Assembly (NCBI RefSeq): GCF_002214365.1
Contig: NZ_CP014854.1
Coordinates: 1,116,001-1,180,000 of the forward strand
DNA: 64,000 nucleotides
Direction of reading: 5' to 3'
From: Thermococcus celer Vu 13 = JCM 8558
GTDB lineage: Archaea; Methanobacteriota_B; Thermococci; Thermococcales; Thermococcaceae
Shown: positions 44,344-53,257 of the stretch, piece by piece
How positions within the stretch are numbered: position 1 is the first letter of the stretch
Layout: every line of letters starts with the position of its first letter
The notes under the pieces: generated by a model
The model's input: only the letters and a program-made list of their open reading frames with translations
Told to the model about the DNA's origin: nothing
Database searches by the model: none
Position numbers and translations under genes: made by a program

Positions 44344-44769
44344 ATGCTTGATGAGAGGGACAGGATCATAATCGACATGCTCACGAAGGACGCCCGCACC
44401 CCATTCACGGAGATAGCCAAGGTTCTGGGCATCAGCGAGACGGCCGTCAGGAAGCGCGTGAAGGCCCTCGAGGAAGAGGGTGTCATAAAGCAGTACACGG
44501 TTGTCGTTGACTCATCAAAGCTCGGCTACAACCTGGTCAGCCTGACCGGGGTCGATACGCTCCCTGAAAAGATATTCGACGTTGCCAGCAAGCTCAAGGA
44601 GTTCGACTTCGTCAGGAGCGTCTACCTCACCAGCGGCGACCACATGATAATGGCCGAGATATGGGCCAAGGACGGGGAGGACCTCTCCGACATAATATCC
44701 AACAGGATAGGGAAGCTCGAGGGCGTCACGAGGGTCTGCCCCGCGATAATCCTCGAGAGGCTGAAGTGA
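44344..44769 (+). CDS. lrpA: Lrp/AsnC family transcriptional regulator, LrpA-like
   Basis: 141 residues: N-terminal HTH ([20 protein letters not shown], about 16-35), linker and C-terminal RAM domain (about 62-140) with [17 protein letters not shown]. Very close in layout to Pyrococcus LrpA, an autoregulated repressor that binds downstream of its own TATA box. The upstream region AAAACTTAATATACC (about 44296-44310) fits the promoter. The effector-binding site is in the RAM domain; the ligand is not known from sequence. Confidence 0.93.
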   Translation: MLDERDRIIIDMLTKDARTPFTEIAKVLGISETAVRKRVKALEEEGVIKQYTVVVDSSKLGYNLVSLTGVDTLPEKIFDVASKLKEFDFVRSVYLTSGDHMIMAEIWAKDGEDLSDIISNRIGKLEGVTRVCPAIILERLK

Positions 44770-44785
44770 GCCGGCCCGCGATACC

Positions 44786-44794
44786 TTCTTTTTT
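44786..44794 (+). terminator. Oligo-T terminator after lrpA
   Basis: CTTCTTTTTT 20 nt after the stop codon. Gives a simple T-run terminator; the rest of the 205-nt spacer up to tRNA-Gly contains only a short gene-like remnant on the other strand. Confidence 0.4.
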
Positions 44795-44807
44795 ATCTAC
44801 CAACAGG

Positions 44808-44933
44808 TCAACTACCTCCGCCGTACACGTTCTCGGCGTATTGCAGTATGCTGTCGGAGAGTTTACTTATCAGGGCGTAATCCCTCACGCCTTCCCTCAC
44901 CAAGAGGGGTGAGACGGAACTATGCTCTTCCCG
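44808..44933 (-). pseudogene. Possible C-terminal gene remnant upstream of tRNA-Gly
   Basis: A minus-strand frame of 41 codons between two stops ends in a protein-like sequence, VRDYALISKLSDSILQYAEN, then VYGGGS and a stop. It contains GTG codons but no ATG and no good ribosome site. The tail looks like a real C-terminus cut from a lost gene. No family recognised; it could also be chance. Confidence 0.25.
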
Positions 44934-44974
44934 TCATGATTTTCATCAACGATTTAGTTAAGAAAGGATTGATC

Positions 44975-45052
44975 TGGTGCGGTGGCCGGGATTCGAACCC
45001 GGGTTACCGGCTTGGGAGGCCGGTGTCCTGGACCAGGCTAGACTACCACCGC
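44975..45052 (-). tRNA. tRNA-Gly (anticodon CCC)
   Basis: On the minus strand the acceptor GCGGTGG pairs with CCACCGC, discriminator A and CCA encoded at 44975-44977. The anticodon stem CCGGC/GCCGG encloses loop CTCCCAA (anticodon CCC). The T arm CCGGG-TTCGAAT-CCCGG is intact. A TATA-like ACTTTTAAAG lies about 35-40 nt upstream. Confidence 0.96.
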
Positions 45053-45096
45053 TCCGTCCAGCCCGTAATATAGGGGGCCACCTGACTTTAAAAGTT

Positions 45097-45699
45097 TTAT
45101 CCCTCCTTCCTCCCCACCATGAGCCTCACGATTCCATGGTAGTGGCTCTCCTCGTGCTCGACCTCGAAGTACTCCCCCACGAGCCTCTGCGTCTCCCTAA
45201 GGGTGTTGTCGTCCAGCAGGGCCCCAAGGAGAAGGTCGAGGGGCTTCAGGAAGAGCCAGTTCAAAAGCCGGGAGTCGCTCTTCGTGTGCTCGAGGAATAT
45301 CGCCCTCCCGCCGGGCTTCAGGACGCGGTGGATTTCCCTCATAGCGACCTCCGGATTCGGAACGGTGCAGAAGACGAAGGACGAGATCACGGTATCGAAG
45401 CTCTCGCTCGGGAACTCCAGCCTCTCGGCGTCCATGACGTAGAATCGAGCGTTCAACCCGAGTTCCCTGGCCCTGTTCTCGGCTATCCTCACCATCTCGG
45501 GAACGGCGTCTATGGCGTGCAGTTCGACGTCTTTTGGATAGTACCTGAGGGTCTTACCGACGCCTACGCCTATCTCGAGGGTCTTTCCCCGGGCGAAGCT
45601 CACCGCCTTCCGCCTCAGCGGGCATAACGCCCCGTCCAAAGGTTTTTCGAGGACGTTGTAGCGCTCCCCGAGTCTCGCGTACTTCTCGCGGAAGCTCAT
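45097..45699 (-). CDS. Class I SAM-dependent methyltransferase (UbiE/phospholipid MTase-like)
   Basis: 200 residues from the ATG at 45699; a longer frame to 45741 crosses the TATA-like GGTTTTAAGCGG and is rejected, which makes the mRNA leaderless. Motif I is LEIGVGVGKTL (about 43-53), motif II HAIDAVPEM, motif III VISSFVFCTV and post-motif VLKPGGRAIFLEH. The FLEHTKSDSRLLN stretch is like methyltransferase 11 proteins acting on lipids or small molecules. Substrate unknown. Confidence 0.85.
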   Translation of the reverse strand: MSFREKYARLGERYNVLEKPLDGALCPLRRKAVSFARGKTLEIGVGVGKTLRYYPKDVELHAIDAVPEMVRIAENRARELGLNARFYVMDAERLEFPSESFDTVISSFVFCTVPNPEVAMREIHRVLKPGGRAIFLEHTKSDSRLLNWLFLKPLDLLLGALLDDNTLRETQRLVGEYFEVEHEESHYHGIVRLMVGRKEG

Positions 45700-45797
45700 G
45701 AGGAGGACTAAAGTTTTCCGCTTAAAACCCTTGCTGGACATCCCTGGTTACAAGCAACCTTTTAAAAGGCCGAACTCAAACACCGCCGGTGGGTGGA

Positions 45798-46427
45798 ATG
45801 GCGTACCTCATCATCGAGCACCTCGAGGAGATAAGCGACTGGCTCTGGCTGGAGTACAGCCACGTCGCGGAGTGGTGGGACAAGCTGGTGTTCACCAACG
45901 TCCGCGACGACGAGCGCGAGAGACTGGCCAGACTGGGGAGCGTCATAAGCGAGAGCGTTACGCGTTTCCCCCTCGACCGCTCCAAGCTCATCGTCCTCGA
46001 CCTTCAGGCCGGGGAGGAGCTCAAGCCTGAGGAGGTCGACGAGGATACGATGATAGTGATCGGCGGAATCCTCGGCGACGCCGTGCCGCGCGGCAGGACG
46101 AGGGAGTTCATAACCTCTCGCATGGAGGGCGTTAAGGTGAGGCACATAGGCAAACCGCAGTACTCCATCGATGGCGCCGCGATAGTGGCGAAGCTCATAG
46201 CCGACGGCAGGAGGCTCGATGAGATAGAGTACGAGGAGAACCCGACGATAAAGCTCGATGAGTTCAGTGAGATAACGCTCCACTACGCGGTTCCGAAGCT
46301 CGACGGAAAGCTCCTCCTGACACCCGGCTTGATAGAGCTCCAGAGGAGGGAGCTGGGCTACGATGATGAGGAGGACATCAGCGACGAGGAGCTCGAGGCG
46401 TTCTTCGAGGGGAAGGGGGAGATTTAG
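45798..46427 (+). CDS. SPOUT methyltransferase of the SFM1/DUF431 type
   Basis: 209 residues from the ATG at 45798 (CCGGTGGGTGGA upstream). It opens with the family hallmark YLIIEHLEE...WLWLEYSH (about 3-23) and has the SPOUT C-terminal knot region MIVIGGILGDAVPRGRT (about 93-109). The yeast member Sfm1 methylates an arginine of ribosomal protein uS3; archaeal function is untested. Acidic C-terminal tail (about 190-209) is rich in Glu and Asp. Confidence 0.8.
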   Translation: MAYLIIEHLEEISDWLWLEYSHVAEWWDKLVFTNVRDDERERLARLGSVISESVTRFPLDRSKLIVLDLQAGEELKPEEVDEDTMIVIGGILGDAVPRGRTREFITSRMEGVKVRHIGKPQYSIDGAAIVAKLIADGRRLDEIEYEENPTIKLDEFSEITLHYAVPKLDGKLLLTPGLIELQRRELGYDDEEDISDEELEAFFEGKGEI

Positions 46428-46474
46428 GCGCGGCCCCCCGATTAGGGCTTTTCCCCCTCTCGGATGATTCGTAA

Positions 46475-46874
46475 CTGACCTTCAAGGTTCTCAACGTCAC
46501 CAACTATCGGCGGAGGAGAGTGTGGCCCTGAGAAAATTCGAACGTTTTCCTGAAGCTCTCACCAGCAAACGCGACCCTCACCGTCGTGACCCCTCCGCCG
46601 GCATGCTCAAGAGGATCAGTCTCATCCAGGCGTTCCTCGGAAACCTGAGCTGGTGCTTCTGGACGAGCCGCTGGCGAACCTCGACCTCGAGGGAATCAAG
46701 GAGGTGTCGAGGATCATAGGCGAGCAGGCGGGGAAGGGAACCAACATGGTCGTGGTCTCCCACATCTGGCGCCCTCTGGTCGAGTTCGCCGACAGAATGG
46801 TGGTGATAGCCGCGGGGAGGGTGGTGCTGACCGGAACCCCCGAGGAGGTGGTCCCGCGGATCGAGGAGATTTAG
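46475..46874 (+). pseudogene. ABC transporter ATPase pseudogene (truncated, frameshifted)
   Basis: Two adjacent frames together give the C-terminal part of an ABC-2 ATPase. SAGMLKRISLIQAFLGN (signature-like, about 46600-46652) is in one frame, and LVLLDEPLANLDLEG (Walker B), VVVSHIW (H-loop) and ADRMVVIAAGRVV are in the next. The shift is near 46650. The Walker A part is missing, and the upstream frame is broken by stops. The 3' stop overlaps the convergent DUF2103 gene by 4 nt. No permease gene is adjacent. Confidence 0.75.
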
Positions 46875-47161
46875 TTCGTGCTCATCTTCTCTTCTATTTC
46901 CCGTCGCACCCTCTCCCTGTCCTTCCTGTCAACGACGAGGAAGACTTCCTGGACGCTCCCGTTGCTCTTCGCCACGAGCTTGAGGCCGGTTTTGGTTTCC
47001 CGCGTTACCTTTATCTCGAAGCCCCTCGAGTCGCTCGCGTATATCCTCCCCGGTATGACCTTCTTGACCCCTGGAACCGCCGCTATCTCCTCCAGAGGCT
47101 TTTCAAGTCCCTTGAGGAAGTGGTGCTCCCGCTTGACGCCTTTCTTGAAGTGTCTGGGCAT
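46871..47161 (-). CDS. DUF2103 family protein
   Basis: 96 residues, MPRHFKKGVKREHHFLKGLEKPLEEIA with the conserved basic N-terminus (landmarks KKGVKREHHFLKGLE), then KVIPGRIYASDSRGFEIKVTR and a C-terminal helix ERVRREIEEKM. Matches the archaeal DUF2103 family described as predicted metal-binding. The basic, compact nature would also suit an RNA-binding protein. It lies 32 nt downstream of arcS on the same strand, so a role linked to tRNA modification is possible but unproven. Confidence 0.75.
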   Translation of the reverse strand: MPRHFKKGVKREHHFLKGLEKPLEEIAAVPGVKKVIPGRIYASDSRGFEIKVTRETKTGLKLVAKSNGSVQEVFLVVDRKDRERVRREIEEKMSTN

Positions 47162-47193
47162 GGTCGAAGAATGGAAAAGCGGGTTTTTAGGGG

Positions 47194-48900
47194 TTACGCC
47201 CTCTTCCTGACCTTAACGGCGACACCCTTCTTCGCCCTGACCATCTCCTCTCCAGCGAGGACCGCCTTTCCGACGCCGATGACCTCGCCGTCGCGAACCA
47301 CCCCGACGATGTCGTCCGGCCGTATCCTTGGATCCGCATCCTCAACGCCGACGGCGAAGACGTCGCCGCGGAGCTCGAAGTCCACCTTCACCCAGTAGGC
47401 CCTTAACCTCTCGTATATCCTCCCCATCCCGAAGGGGGTGACGCTTATCACGCCGTCCCTGAAGGTTCCGGTCTGCTGGTTTCCAGCGAATAGGCGGAGC
47501 ATCTTCGAGCCCCTAACCCTTCCATCGTCCGGCAGAACCGCCTCGCCCGCTCCGGCCCCGAAGTAGAAGTCGAAGACCTTCCTGATGCCCTCGAGGTAGC
47601 GGTACCTCTTGTCCTCCTTCGTTCCCTCGAGCTCGAACTCCCTCAGGGTCTCGGTGAGCGAGCTCAGGCTCTCTTTGCTCGTCGTCCCGTTATTCACGGC
47701 CGTGAAGGTTATCTCCCTGTCCGCGAGCTCGGCGGCGAGCCTCGCCACCTCGGCGTAGGCCTCGTCGAGGTGCGCTACTATTGGGACGTCCCTCGGGTAC
47801 TTCTCAAGGGTCTTCGCCAGGAGCTCCGCCGCGGGCCTTACCTCCTCCTCGCTCCAGTGGCCCGTAACGACGATATCGTATCTGGCCAGCCACTCCCACT
47901 CCCTCGGGACGACGCCGAAGGGCGAGGTGAGGATGAGCTCGTGAACTCTATTTATCCCGGAGCCGAGGGCCTCCTTCACGGCCTTGCGGTAGAGAGTGTG
48001 GGAGCGCGAGAAGGAGTAGGGCTTCCTGGCGGAGCAGGGGAAGAGGAGTAGCAGTTCGGTGTTCTTCGGCGGGACGAACCTCTCCTCAACGCGGGCGTGC
48101 CAGCGCCTAACCTCAGGCCGCCTTATCGAGGCATCGCTGACGAAGTAGACCGTCTCCCGCTGGATGGGCGTGTACTTCTCGAGGTAATCGGGATGCTCGA
48201 GGTCGGCTATCCTGAGGACGCCGGCGTTGTACTGGGTTGGGAAGAAGTTCTCGACGAGGTAGCGGAGCTTTCCCTCCTCGAAGGCCTTCCTGACGAGGGT
48301 TACCGTCTCCCGGGCGAATTCAATGGAGTTCCCGCCCTCCCCCCAGACGAAGGGGCTGTAAGCGGTGAAGGCCTTCCCCTTAAAGTCGTAGAGCTTGAGG
48401 GAACGGGTATCGAAGGCATCGACGCCGAGGTAAACCGCCAGCGGATAGAAGAAGGGCTCCAAGTCGGTGATTATCATGACGTTGGGGAACCTCTCGCGCA
48501 GTTCCCTTAAAATCCTCACGAAGTAGCGGTACTCCCTCACCAGGATCCTGGAGTTGCCGAGGTAGACGGCCTCGAAACCGTGGCGCTCGATCGTCCCGAG
48601 GAACTCCCCCAGGTACTCCGTCCTGCGGAGCGCGGGGAGGTAGAAGGCGTTAAATCCACTGTAGTCCACCCCCCGGAGCCTCTCGAGGGCCTTCTCTATA
48701 ACCTCACCGGGCGTGTAGAAGCCGAGGGGTATCGAGGGGGCGAGGTTGAAGTCGTAGTCACCTGGCTCGGAAGGATGGAAGAAGGAGTTGAACGGGGAGA
48801 GGGTGAAATCTACCCCTGCCAGAGCCGGGGTCCTGAATGAACGCTCCCCCAGCCTTACGAGGCCCAGCCTCCCGGGCCCTTCGTGCCTGATCACTTCCAT
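47194..48900 (-). CDS. arcS: Archaeosine synthase subunit alpha (ArcS)
   Basis: 568 residues. A TGT-like N-terminal barrel (about 1-270) lacks the full TgtA active site; the ArcS core has the diagnostic PCSARKPYSFSRSH (about 288-301); the C-terminal PUA domain (about 490-568) contains RPDDIVGVVRDGEVIGVG. ArcS adds lysine to preQ0 at position 15 of tRNA, and in Thermococcus the radical SAM partner RaSEA releases archaeosine. Its partner is not in this window. A ribosome site is hard to see; the ATG is 9 nt from the coiled-coil gene stop, so coupling is likely. Confidence 0.92.
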   Translation of the reverse strand: MEVIRHEGPGRLGLVRLGERSFRTPALAGVDFTLSPFNSFFHPSEPGDYDFNLAPSIPLGFYTPGEVIEKALERLRGVDYSGFNAFYLPALRRTEYLGEFLGTIERHGFEAVYLGNSRILVREYRYFVRILRELRERFPNVMIITDLEPFFYPLAVYLGVDAFDTRSLKLYDFKGKAFTAYSPFVWGEGGNSIEFARETVTLVRKAFEEGKLRYLVENFFPTQYNAGVLRIADLEHPDYLEKYTPIQRETVYFVSDASIRRPEVRRWHARVEERFVPPKNTELLLLFPCSARKPYSFSRSHTLYRKAVKEALGSGINRVHELILTSPFGVVPREWEWLARYDIVVTGHWSEEEVRPAAELLAKTLEKYPRDVPIVAHLDEAYAEVARLAAELADREITFTAVNNGTTSKESLSSLTETLREFELEGTKEDKRYRYLEGIRKVFDFYFGAGAGEAVLPDDGRVRGSKMLRLFAGNQQTGTFRDGVISVTPFGMGRIYERLRAYWVKVDFELRGDVFAVGVEDADPRIRPDDIVGVVRDGEVIGVGKAVLAGEEMVRAKKGVAVKVRKRA

Positions 48901-48909
48901 GGCCAGGCC

Positions 48910-49812
48910 TCAGACGAGGTTGTACCTCTGGAGGAGGAGCAGTTCGTCCAGCGAAAGCTTCTCGCCGCGCTTGAACTTCTCGAGTGCCTCTACGGCCTTC
49001 TCGAAGCTGGCGTCCTTCTTGGAGCGCATCCTGGCGACGAGCCTGTAGGCTATGAGCTCCTTGTGCCTCTCGTCGTACTCCTGTATCTTCTTCTCGATCT
49101 CGCGGAGCTCCTTTCTAACTTCCCTGATCTTCTCGCGGAGCTCGACGACCTTGGCGTGGTACTCGTCCGCCTCCTTCTTGATCTCGTCGGCCTCGTTGAA
49201 GGCTTTTATCATCTGCTCGTGGAACTGCTGGCTCTGGTTTGCGAGCTTCTGTATCTCCATGCTTATGGCCCTCCGGGCCTTCTTTAGCTGGTCGACCTTC
49301 TTCCTCGTTTCGACGAGTTTGTTGTGGAACCTGTTGGCCTGCTGGATTATCTCGAGCTCGGTCGCCAGAACCTGGATCTGGTCGACTATCTGCTTCTCCC
49401 TCTCGGGGGTTACGTTCGGGTTGGTCTGGAGCTCCCACTCGAGCTTCTCGATCCGTTCCTGTATCTTCGCGGGCGGCATCTTGAGGCGTCTGAGCTGGTT
49501 GTACTCGTCCCTCTTGGTCCTGTACTCGAGTATCTCCTGGTAAAGGAGGTCGAGCTTGGCGTTTATCTCCTCGCGGTTCTTCTTGAGTTCCTGTATCTGC
49601 GCGTTTATCTCGTCCCTCTTGGCCTTGTACTCGTGCCCCTTCTGACGTAACTGTTTAACCTCGTTGTTCTTCTCATCCCTCTTCTGGATCCAGATTTGAA
49701 GCTCTTTATCAAGCTCCTCCAGTTTGGCCCTTATCTCTTTTCTCTCCTTTTCAAGGGCCTCTATCTCCCTCTTGATCCTCTTAATCTCCTCTGGGTCTAC
49801 TTTCGTTTGCAT
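48910..49812 (-). CDS. Archaeal coiled-coil protein (COG1340-like)
   Basis: 300 residues, nearly all coiled coil (about 5-265) with long Glu/Lys/Arg heptads, broken by a Pro-containing loop near 111-114 (KMPPAK) and 130-137 (TNPNVTPE). The C-terminus (about 270-300) is a short globular cap, FKRGEKLSLDELLLLQRYNLV by landmarks KRGEKLSLDELLLL. Similar archaeal proteins are conserved but uncharacterised, with SMC/Rad50-like folding but no ATPase heads. First gene of the unit with arcS; A/T-rich promoter region about 49830-49930. Confidence 0.85.
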   Translation of the reverse strand: MQTKVDPEEIKRIKREIEALEKERKEIRAKLEELDKELQIWIQKRDEKNNEVKQLRQKGHEYKAKRDEINAQIQELKKNREEINAKLDLLYQEILEYRTKRDEYNQLRRLKMPPAKIQERIEKLEWELQTNPNVTPEREKQIVDQIQVLATELEIIQQANRFHNKLVETRKKVDQLKKARRAISMEIQKLANQSQQFHEQMIKAFNEADEIKKEADEYHAKVVELREKIREVRKELREIEKKIQEYDERHKELIAYRLVARMRSKKDASFEKAVEALEKFKRGEKLSLDELLLLQRYNLV

Positions 49813-49954
49813 CTCCCTTCCCCTTCCCTATTTTTAGAACAGCGTTATTCGCTCCGAACATCTGGACTGAAAACGACGGGAGCAAATAAAAACTTTTTGG
49901 CTGAAATTTTGTGGACTGTCCAAAGAGAAGGAGAAGGGATGGAAAATAGATGCA

Positions 49955-50797
49955 TCAGGAACTCTCGCCCCTCTGGATGTAGGGCATGAACTCCACCGTC
50001 CCCCTCTGCTTCATTGGCTGCTTGTAGAGCTCCATCAGGGCGTAGACCTCCTTCGGAACGTCCGTGCTCACGTGAAGGCCGAGCTCCCTTGCGTGTTCGT
50101 AGGTTATCGGGTAGTCGTGGGTCCACCTGCCCTCCGTCAGGATCTGCGCGAGTTCTTTAGCTTTCTCGTCACCGTACCGATCCTTCAAGATGCCGTATAT
50201 GAAGTCCCGGACCTGCCTGATGGCCTTCTCGGCCACGTCCGCGAGGATGAGCGTCTGGTCGTCCACCTTGTCAACGCCCTTCCTCTCGACCGCCCTGACT
50301 ATGCTCGGTCCCGGGTACTGGCCGAGCTGCGGGTCAACCGGGCCGAGAACGGCATGGGGATCCATCACGATTTTGTCCGCGGCCAGAGCTATCAGCGTTC
50401 CGCCGCTCATGGCGTAGTGTGGTACTATGACGCGGGTCTCCGCCGGATGGTCGTGGAGGGCCTTGGCGATCTGCGTGGCGGCCAGAACGAGCCCGCCGGG
50501 GGTGTGGATTACGAGGTCTATCGGCTTGTCCTTCGGTGCCGAGCGGATGGCCCTCAGAACCTCCTCGCTGTCCTCGACGCTTATGAACTTGTAGAATGGT
50601 ATGCCAAAGAGCCCGATGCTCTCCTGTCTGTGAATCAGGGTTATAACCGTTGATTTGCGTTTCTCCGAGAGTCGCTTCAGCAACCTTATCCTCGCTATCT
50701 GGAGGTTCCTGTACTGCATCTGGGGCCACAGCAGGAGGTAGATCAAAAACAGCCACCACAGTAGTGAGCCAAAGAACCCGGAAACTGCATCGCCCAT
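49955..50797 (-). CDS. Membrane-bound ClpP-class serine protease (SDH family)
   Basis: 280 residues from the ATG at 50797 (GGTGGTGAC directly upstream; the ATG 12 nt earlier is in the ribosome site). One N-terminal TM helix (about 8-25) is followed by a ClpP/crotonase fold domain. DLVIHTPGGLVLAA (about 99-112) and the nucleophile region PHYAMSGGTLIALAADKIVMD (Ser at about 137) are landmarks; a catalytic Lys/His is expected in LTEGRWTHDYPIT. Matches the SDH proteinase family, which acts in membrane protein quality control. Confidence 0.88.
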   Translation of the reverse strand: MGDAVSGFFGSLLWWLFLIYLLLWPQMQYRNLQIARIRLLKRLSEKRKSTVITLIHRQESIGLFGIPFYKFISVEDSEEVLRAIRSAPKDKPIDLVIHTPGGLVLAATQIAKALHDHPAETRVIVPHYAMSGGTLIALAADKIVMDPHAVLGPVDPQLGQYPGPSIVRAVERKGVDKVDDQTLILADVAEKAIRQVRDFIYGILKDRYGDEKAKELAQILTEGRWTHDYPITYEHARELGLHVSTDVPKEVYALMELYKQPMKQRGTVEFMPYIQRGESS

Positions 50798-50844
50798 GTC
50801 ACCACCCAATAAAAAAGGGAGCGAGGGTATTTATACCCTTTGGC

Positions 50845-51792
50845 TCACCCTTTCACCACCTGCGTTCCCGTCTTCCCCTCGAGGGCCTCGACCGCCCTAT
50901 CGAGGGAGGCTATTATGGCCCTCTCACCGCCCCACTCAACGAACCTTATGGCGGCGAGAACCTTCGGTCCCATGCTCCCCTTCCTGAAGTGGCCCTCCTC
51001 GTAGTACCTTCTTAGCTCTTCAACGGTGACCTTTCCGAGCCACCTCTCGTCCGGCTTCCCGAAGTTAATCGCCGCGCCGTTGACGTCCGTCAGTATCATG
51101 AAGACATCCGCGTTAACCTCCTCCGCCAGCTTCTCTCCGGCCAAGTCCTTGTCTATGACCGCCTCCACTCCCTTAAGCTGACCGTTCTCCTCAACGACGG
51201 GAACGCCGCCACCGCCGCTGGCTATGACTATGAAGCCCTTCTCCACGAGGTCAACTATGACAGGCGCCTCGACGTGGCCCTTAGGATCGGGACTCGGGAC
51301 GACCCTCCTCCAGCCCCTCCCGGCGTCCTCTACAACCGTCCAGCCCTTCTCCCTCGCGAGTTTTTTGGCAGTTTCCTCATCGTAGAATGGCCCAACCGGT
51401 TTGCTCGGGTTCTGGAAGGCCGGGTCGTTCCTATCAACGATGGTCTGGGTAACAACCGTCGCGACGGGCTTCTCCACGCCCCTCTTCCTCAGTTCGTTGA
51501 TGAGCGCCTGCCCTATCATGTAGCCTATCTGGCCCTGGGTCATCGCCCCGGCGACGTCCATAGGCTGGGCCGGTATCCCGTGAACCTGCTGACCCGCGTC
51601 CATGTGGAGGAGAAGGGCACCGACCTGCGGGCCGTTCCCGTGGGTTATCACGACCTCGTAGTCGTTGTCGAGGATTATATCGGCTATCTGCTTCGCCGTC
51701 TTCGTGACGTTGGCCATCTGTTCCTCGTACGTTCCCCTCTGCCCCCTCTGGAGGATGGCGTTACCGCCGAGGGCTATGACGACCCTCTTCAT
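50845..51792 (-). CDS. cpkA: Carbamate kinase
   Basis: 315 residues from the ATG at 51792; upstream GTG/ATG codons fall within GGAGGTGATGCTC. Amino acid kinase family signatures: [11 protein letters not shown] (about 3-13), THGNGPQVG (about 48-56), [12 protein letters not shown] (about 208-219), DKDLAGE and FMILTDV. Thermococcales carbamate kinases work as carbamoyl-phosphate-forming or ATP-forming enzymes in arginine/pyrimidine metabolism and can channel product to ornithine carbamoyltransferase. Monocistronic. Confidence 0.95.
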   Translation of the reverse strand: MKRVVIALGGNAILQRGQRGTYEEQMANVTKTAKQIADIILDNDYEVVITHGNGPQVGALLLHMDAGQQVHGIPAQPMDVAGAMTQGQIGYMIGQALINELRKRGVEKPVATVVTQTIVDRNDPAFQNPSKPVGPFYDEETAKKLAREKGWTVVEDAGRGWRRVVPSPDPKGHVEAPVIVDLVEKGFIVIASGGGGVPVVEENGQLKGVEAVIDKDLAGEKLAEEVNADVFMILTDVNGAAINFGKPDERWLGKVTVEELRRYYEEGHFRKGSMGPKVLAAIRFVEWGGERAIIASLDRAVEALEGKTGTQVVKG

Positions 51793-51924
51793 GAGCATCA
51801 CCTCCGTGATGTACGGATACGTCTCTGAGAATAAAAACGTTCGTTAGGGTACGGAACCCTTCACTGGAAAAAGGTTCGGAAAAGGAGAGAATAAGTTGAC
51901 AAAGATAAAGGACAGCCGTCGACC

Positions 51925-53187
51925 TCAGAGGTACCAGTCCGAGAAGTTGCCGAGGCCGAGCCTCTCGAGGGTTCTCATGACGCCGAGGGCTATTCCCTCA
52001 ACCTCTATCCCGCCGGGCGGTTTGTAGGCGTCGCCGACGATGTAAACGTCCTCAATCGGGAAGTCCTCGACGACCTGCCCGCTCGCCACGCGGTTCACGG
52101 GGTTCCCGTCGAGGTACGTCTGGACGAGCAGTATCTCCCCTTCCCCGTCAAGGTTCGGGAAGATGCGGTGGATGTCCTCGATGCCCTTCCTGCGCTCCGC
52201 CCCAACGTTCCCGCTCCTCAGGGCGTGGTGGAGCATTATGAGAGTGTAGCCTTCCTTAGCGAGCTCAGGAGAGAGGCTCGACGGCTCGTTGTAACCGTTT
52301 ACGCGCTCCGTGTCGAGGGTGAAGACCACGGTGTTCCCTATCCTCTTCTCCCCCTTGAGCGCGACGTTGTACTTTATCCCCTCGCTCGGCCTCAGCGAAT
52401 CGACGTGTTTAAGGTAGGCCCTCTCGAAGTTATCCCTTCCGATTAGCCCGACCGTTTCCCTTATCCCGACGTTCGAGACGAGGACGTCGTAGGGGAACTC
52501 ATCGCCGTCCGAGGTTACGACCTTCTTCGACTCAACGTCGACCTCGACGGCCCTCTTTCCCGTGAGGATTTCCCCCCCGTGGACTTCCGTTATCCTCGCA
52601 AGCTCACCGGTTATCGCCCTGCATCCTCCTTTGATTAAACCCGGTCCTCCCCACCTCAGAGCGGCCTTTATCTCCCGCGCCAGCTCACCGGCGGGAACGT
52701 CGAGGACGCTGTCGGCCCACCCGAGGAAGCTCTCTATGAAGAGGTCGACGAACTCGTTGTCGCCTATCCTCTCCCTGATCCACTCCCTCCCGCTCATCTC
52801 CGCCTCTTCTCCGGCGGGAAGCCTGTTCCTCTTCACATCGGCGAGGAGCTTCAACGCCTTTGCCTTCTCCTTTAGGCTCAGGTACCTCCAGCCGTCCCTG
52901 TAGTGGAAGGTCTTCCCTTCGTAGAGGATCATCCCCTTCGGGTTCGAGTTGACGATTCGAACGTTGGCATTGAGGAGCCTGAGGAGATACGCCAAGGGCC
53001 CGTCCTCACCGTGGGGGAGCATGTGGAACGCCCCGGTGGAGAGGCCGAAGCCTTTGTAGTCCAAATTCGTAAAACGGCCGCCGATGTAGGGGGCCTTCTC
53101 GAGGACGGTGACCTCGTAACCGCTCCTCGCGAGAAACGCGGACGTCAAAAGGCCGCCGATTCCGGAGCCTATCACGACTGCCCTCAT
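51925..53187 (-). CDS. NAD(P)/FAD-dependent oxidoreductase, phytoene desaturase-like
   Basis: 420 residues from the ATG at 53187 (GGGTGAGAAGG upstream). The N-terminal dinucleotide motif is VVIGSGIGGLLTSAFLARSGYEVTVLEKAPYIGGR by landmarks GSGIGGL (about 7-13) and EKAPYIGGR (about 30-38). The C-terminal FAD motif VYIVGDAYKPPGGIEVEGIALGV closes the fold (landmark VGDAYKPPGG). Similar to CrtI/amine oxidase proteins; in Thermococcus it may act on isoprenoid chains. No carotenoid or lipid genes are adjacent, so function is open. Confidence 0.75.
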   Translation of the reverse strand: MRAVVIGSGIGGLLTSAFLARSGYEVTVLEKAPYIGGRFTNLDYKGFGLSTGAFHMLPHGEDGPLAYLLRLLNANVRIVNSNPKGMILYEGKTFHYRDGWRYLSLKEKAKALKLLADVKRNRLPAGEEAEMSGREWIRERIGDNEFVDLFIESFLGWADSVLDVPAGELAREIKAALRWGGPGLIKGGCRAITGELARITEVHGGEILTGKRAVEVDVESKKVVTSDGDEFPYDVLVSNVGIRETVGLIGRDNFERAYLKHVDSLRPSEGIKYNVALKGEKRIGNTVVFTLDTERVNGYNEPSSLSPELAKEGYTLIMLHHALRSGNVGAERRKGIEDIHRIFPNLDGEGEILLVQTYLDGNPVNRVASGQVVEDFPIEDVYIVGDAYKPPGGIEVEGIALGVMRTLERLGLGNFSDWYL

Positions 53188-53257
53188 CCTTCTCACCCGA
53201 AGAACTGGGGAAGGGCTTGGATATAAAGGTTATCTCGCGGGAAGAAGAAAAGGAAGA

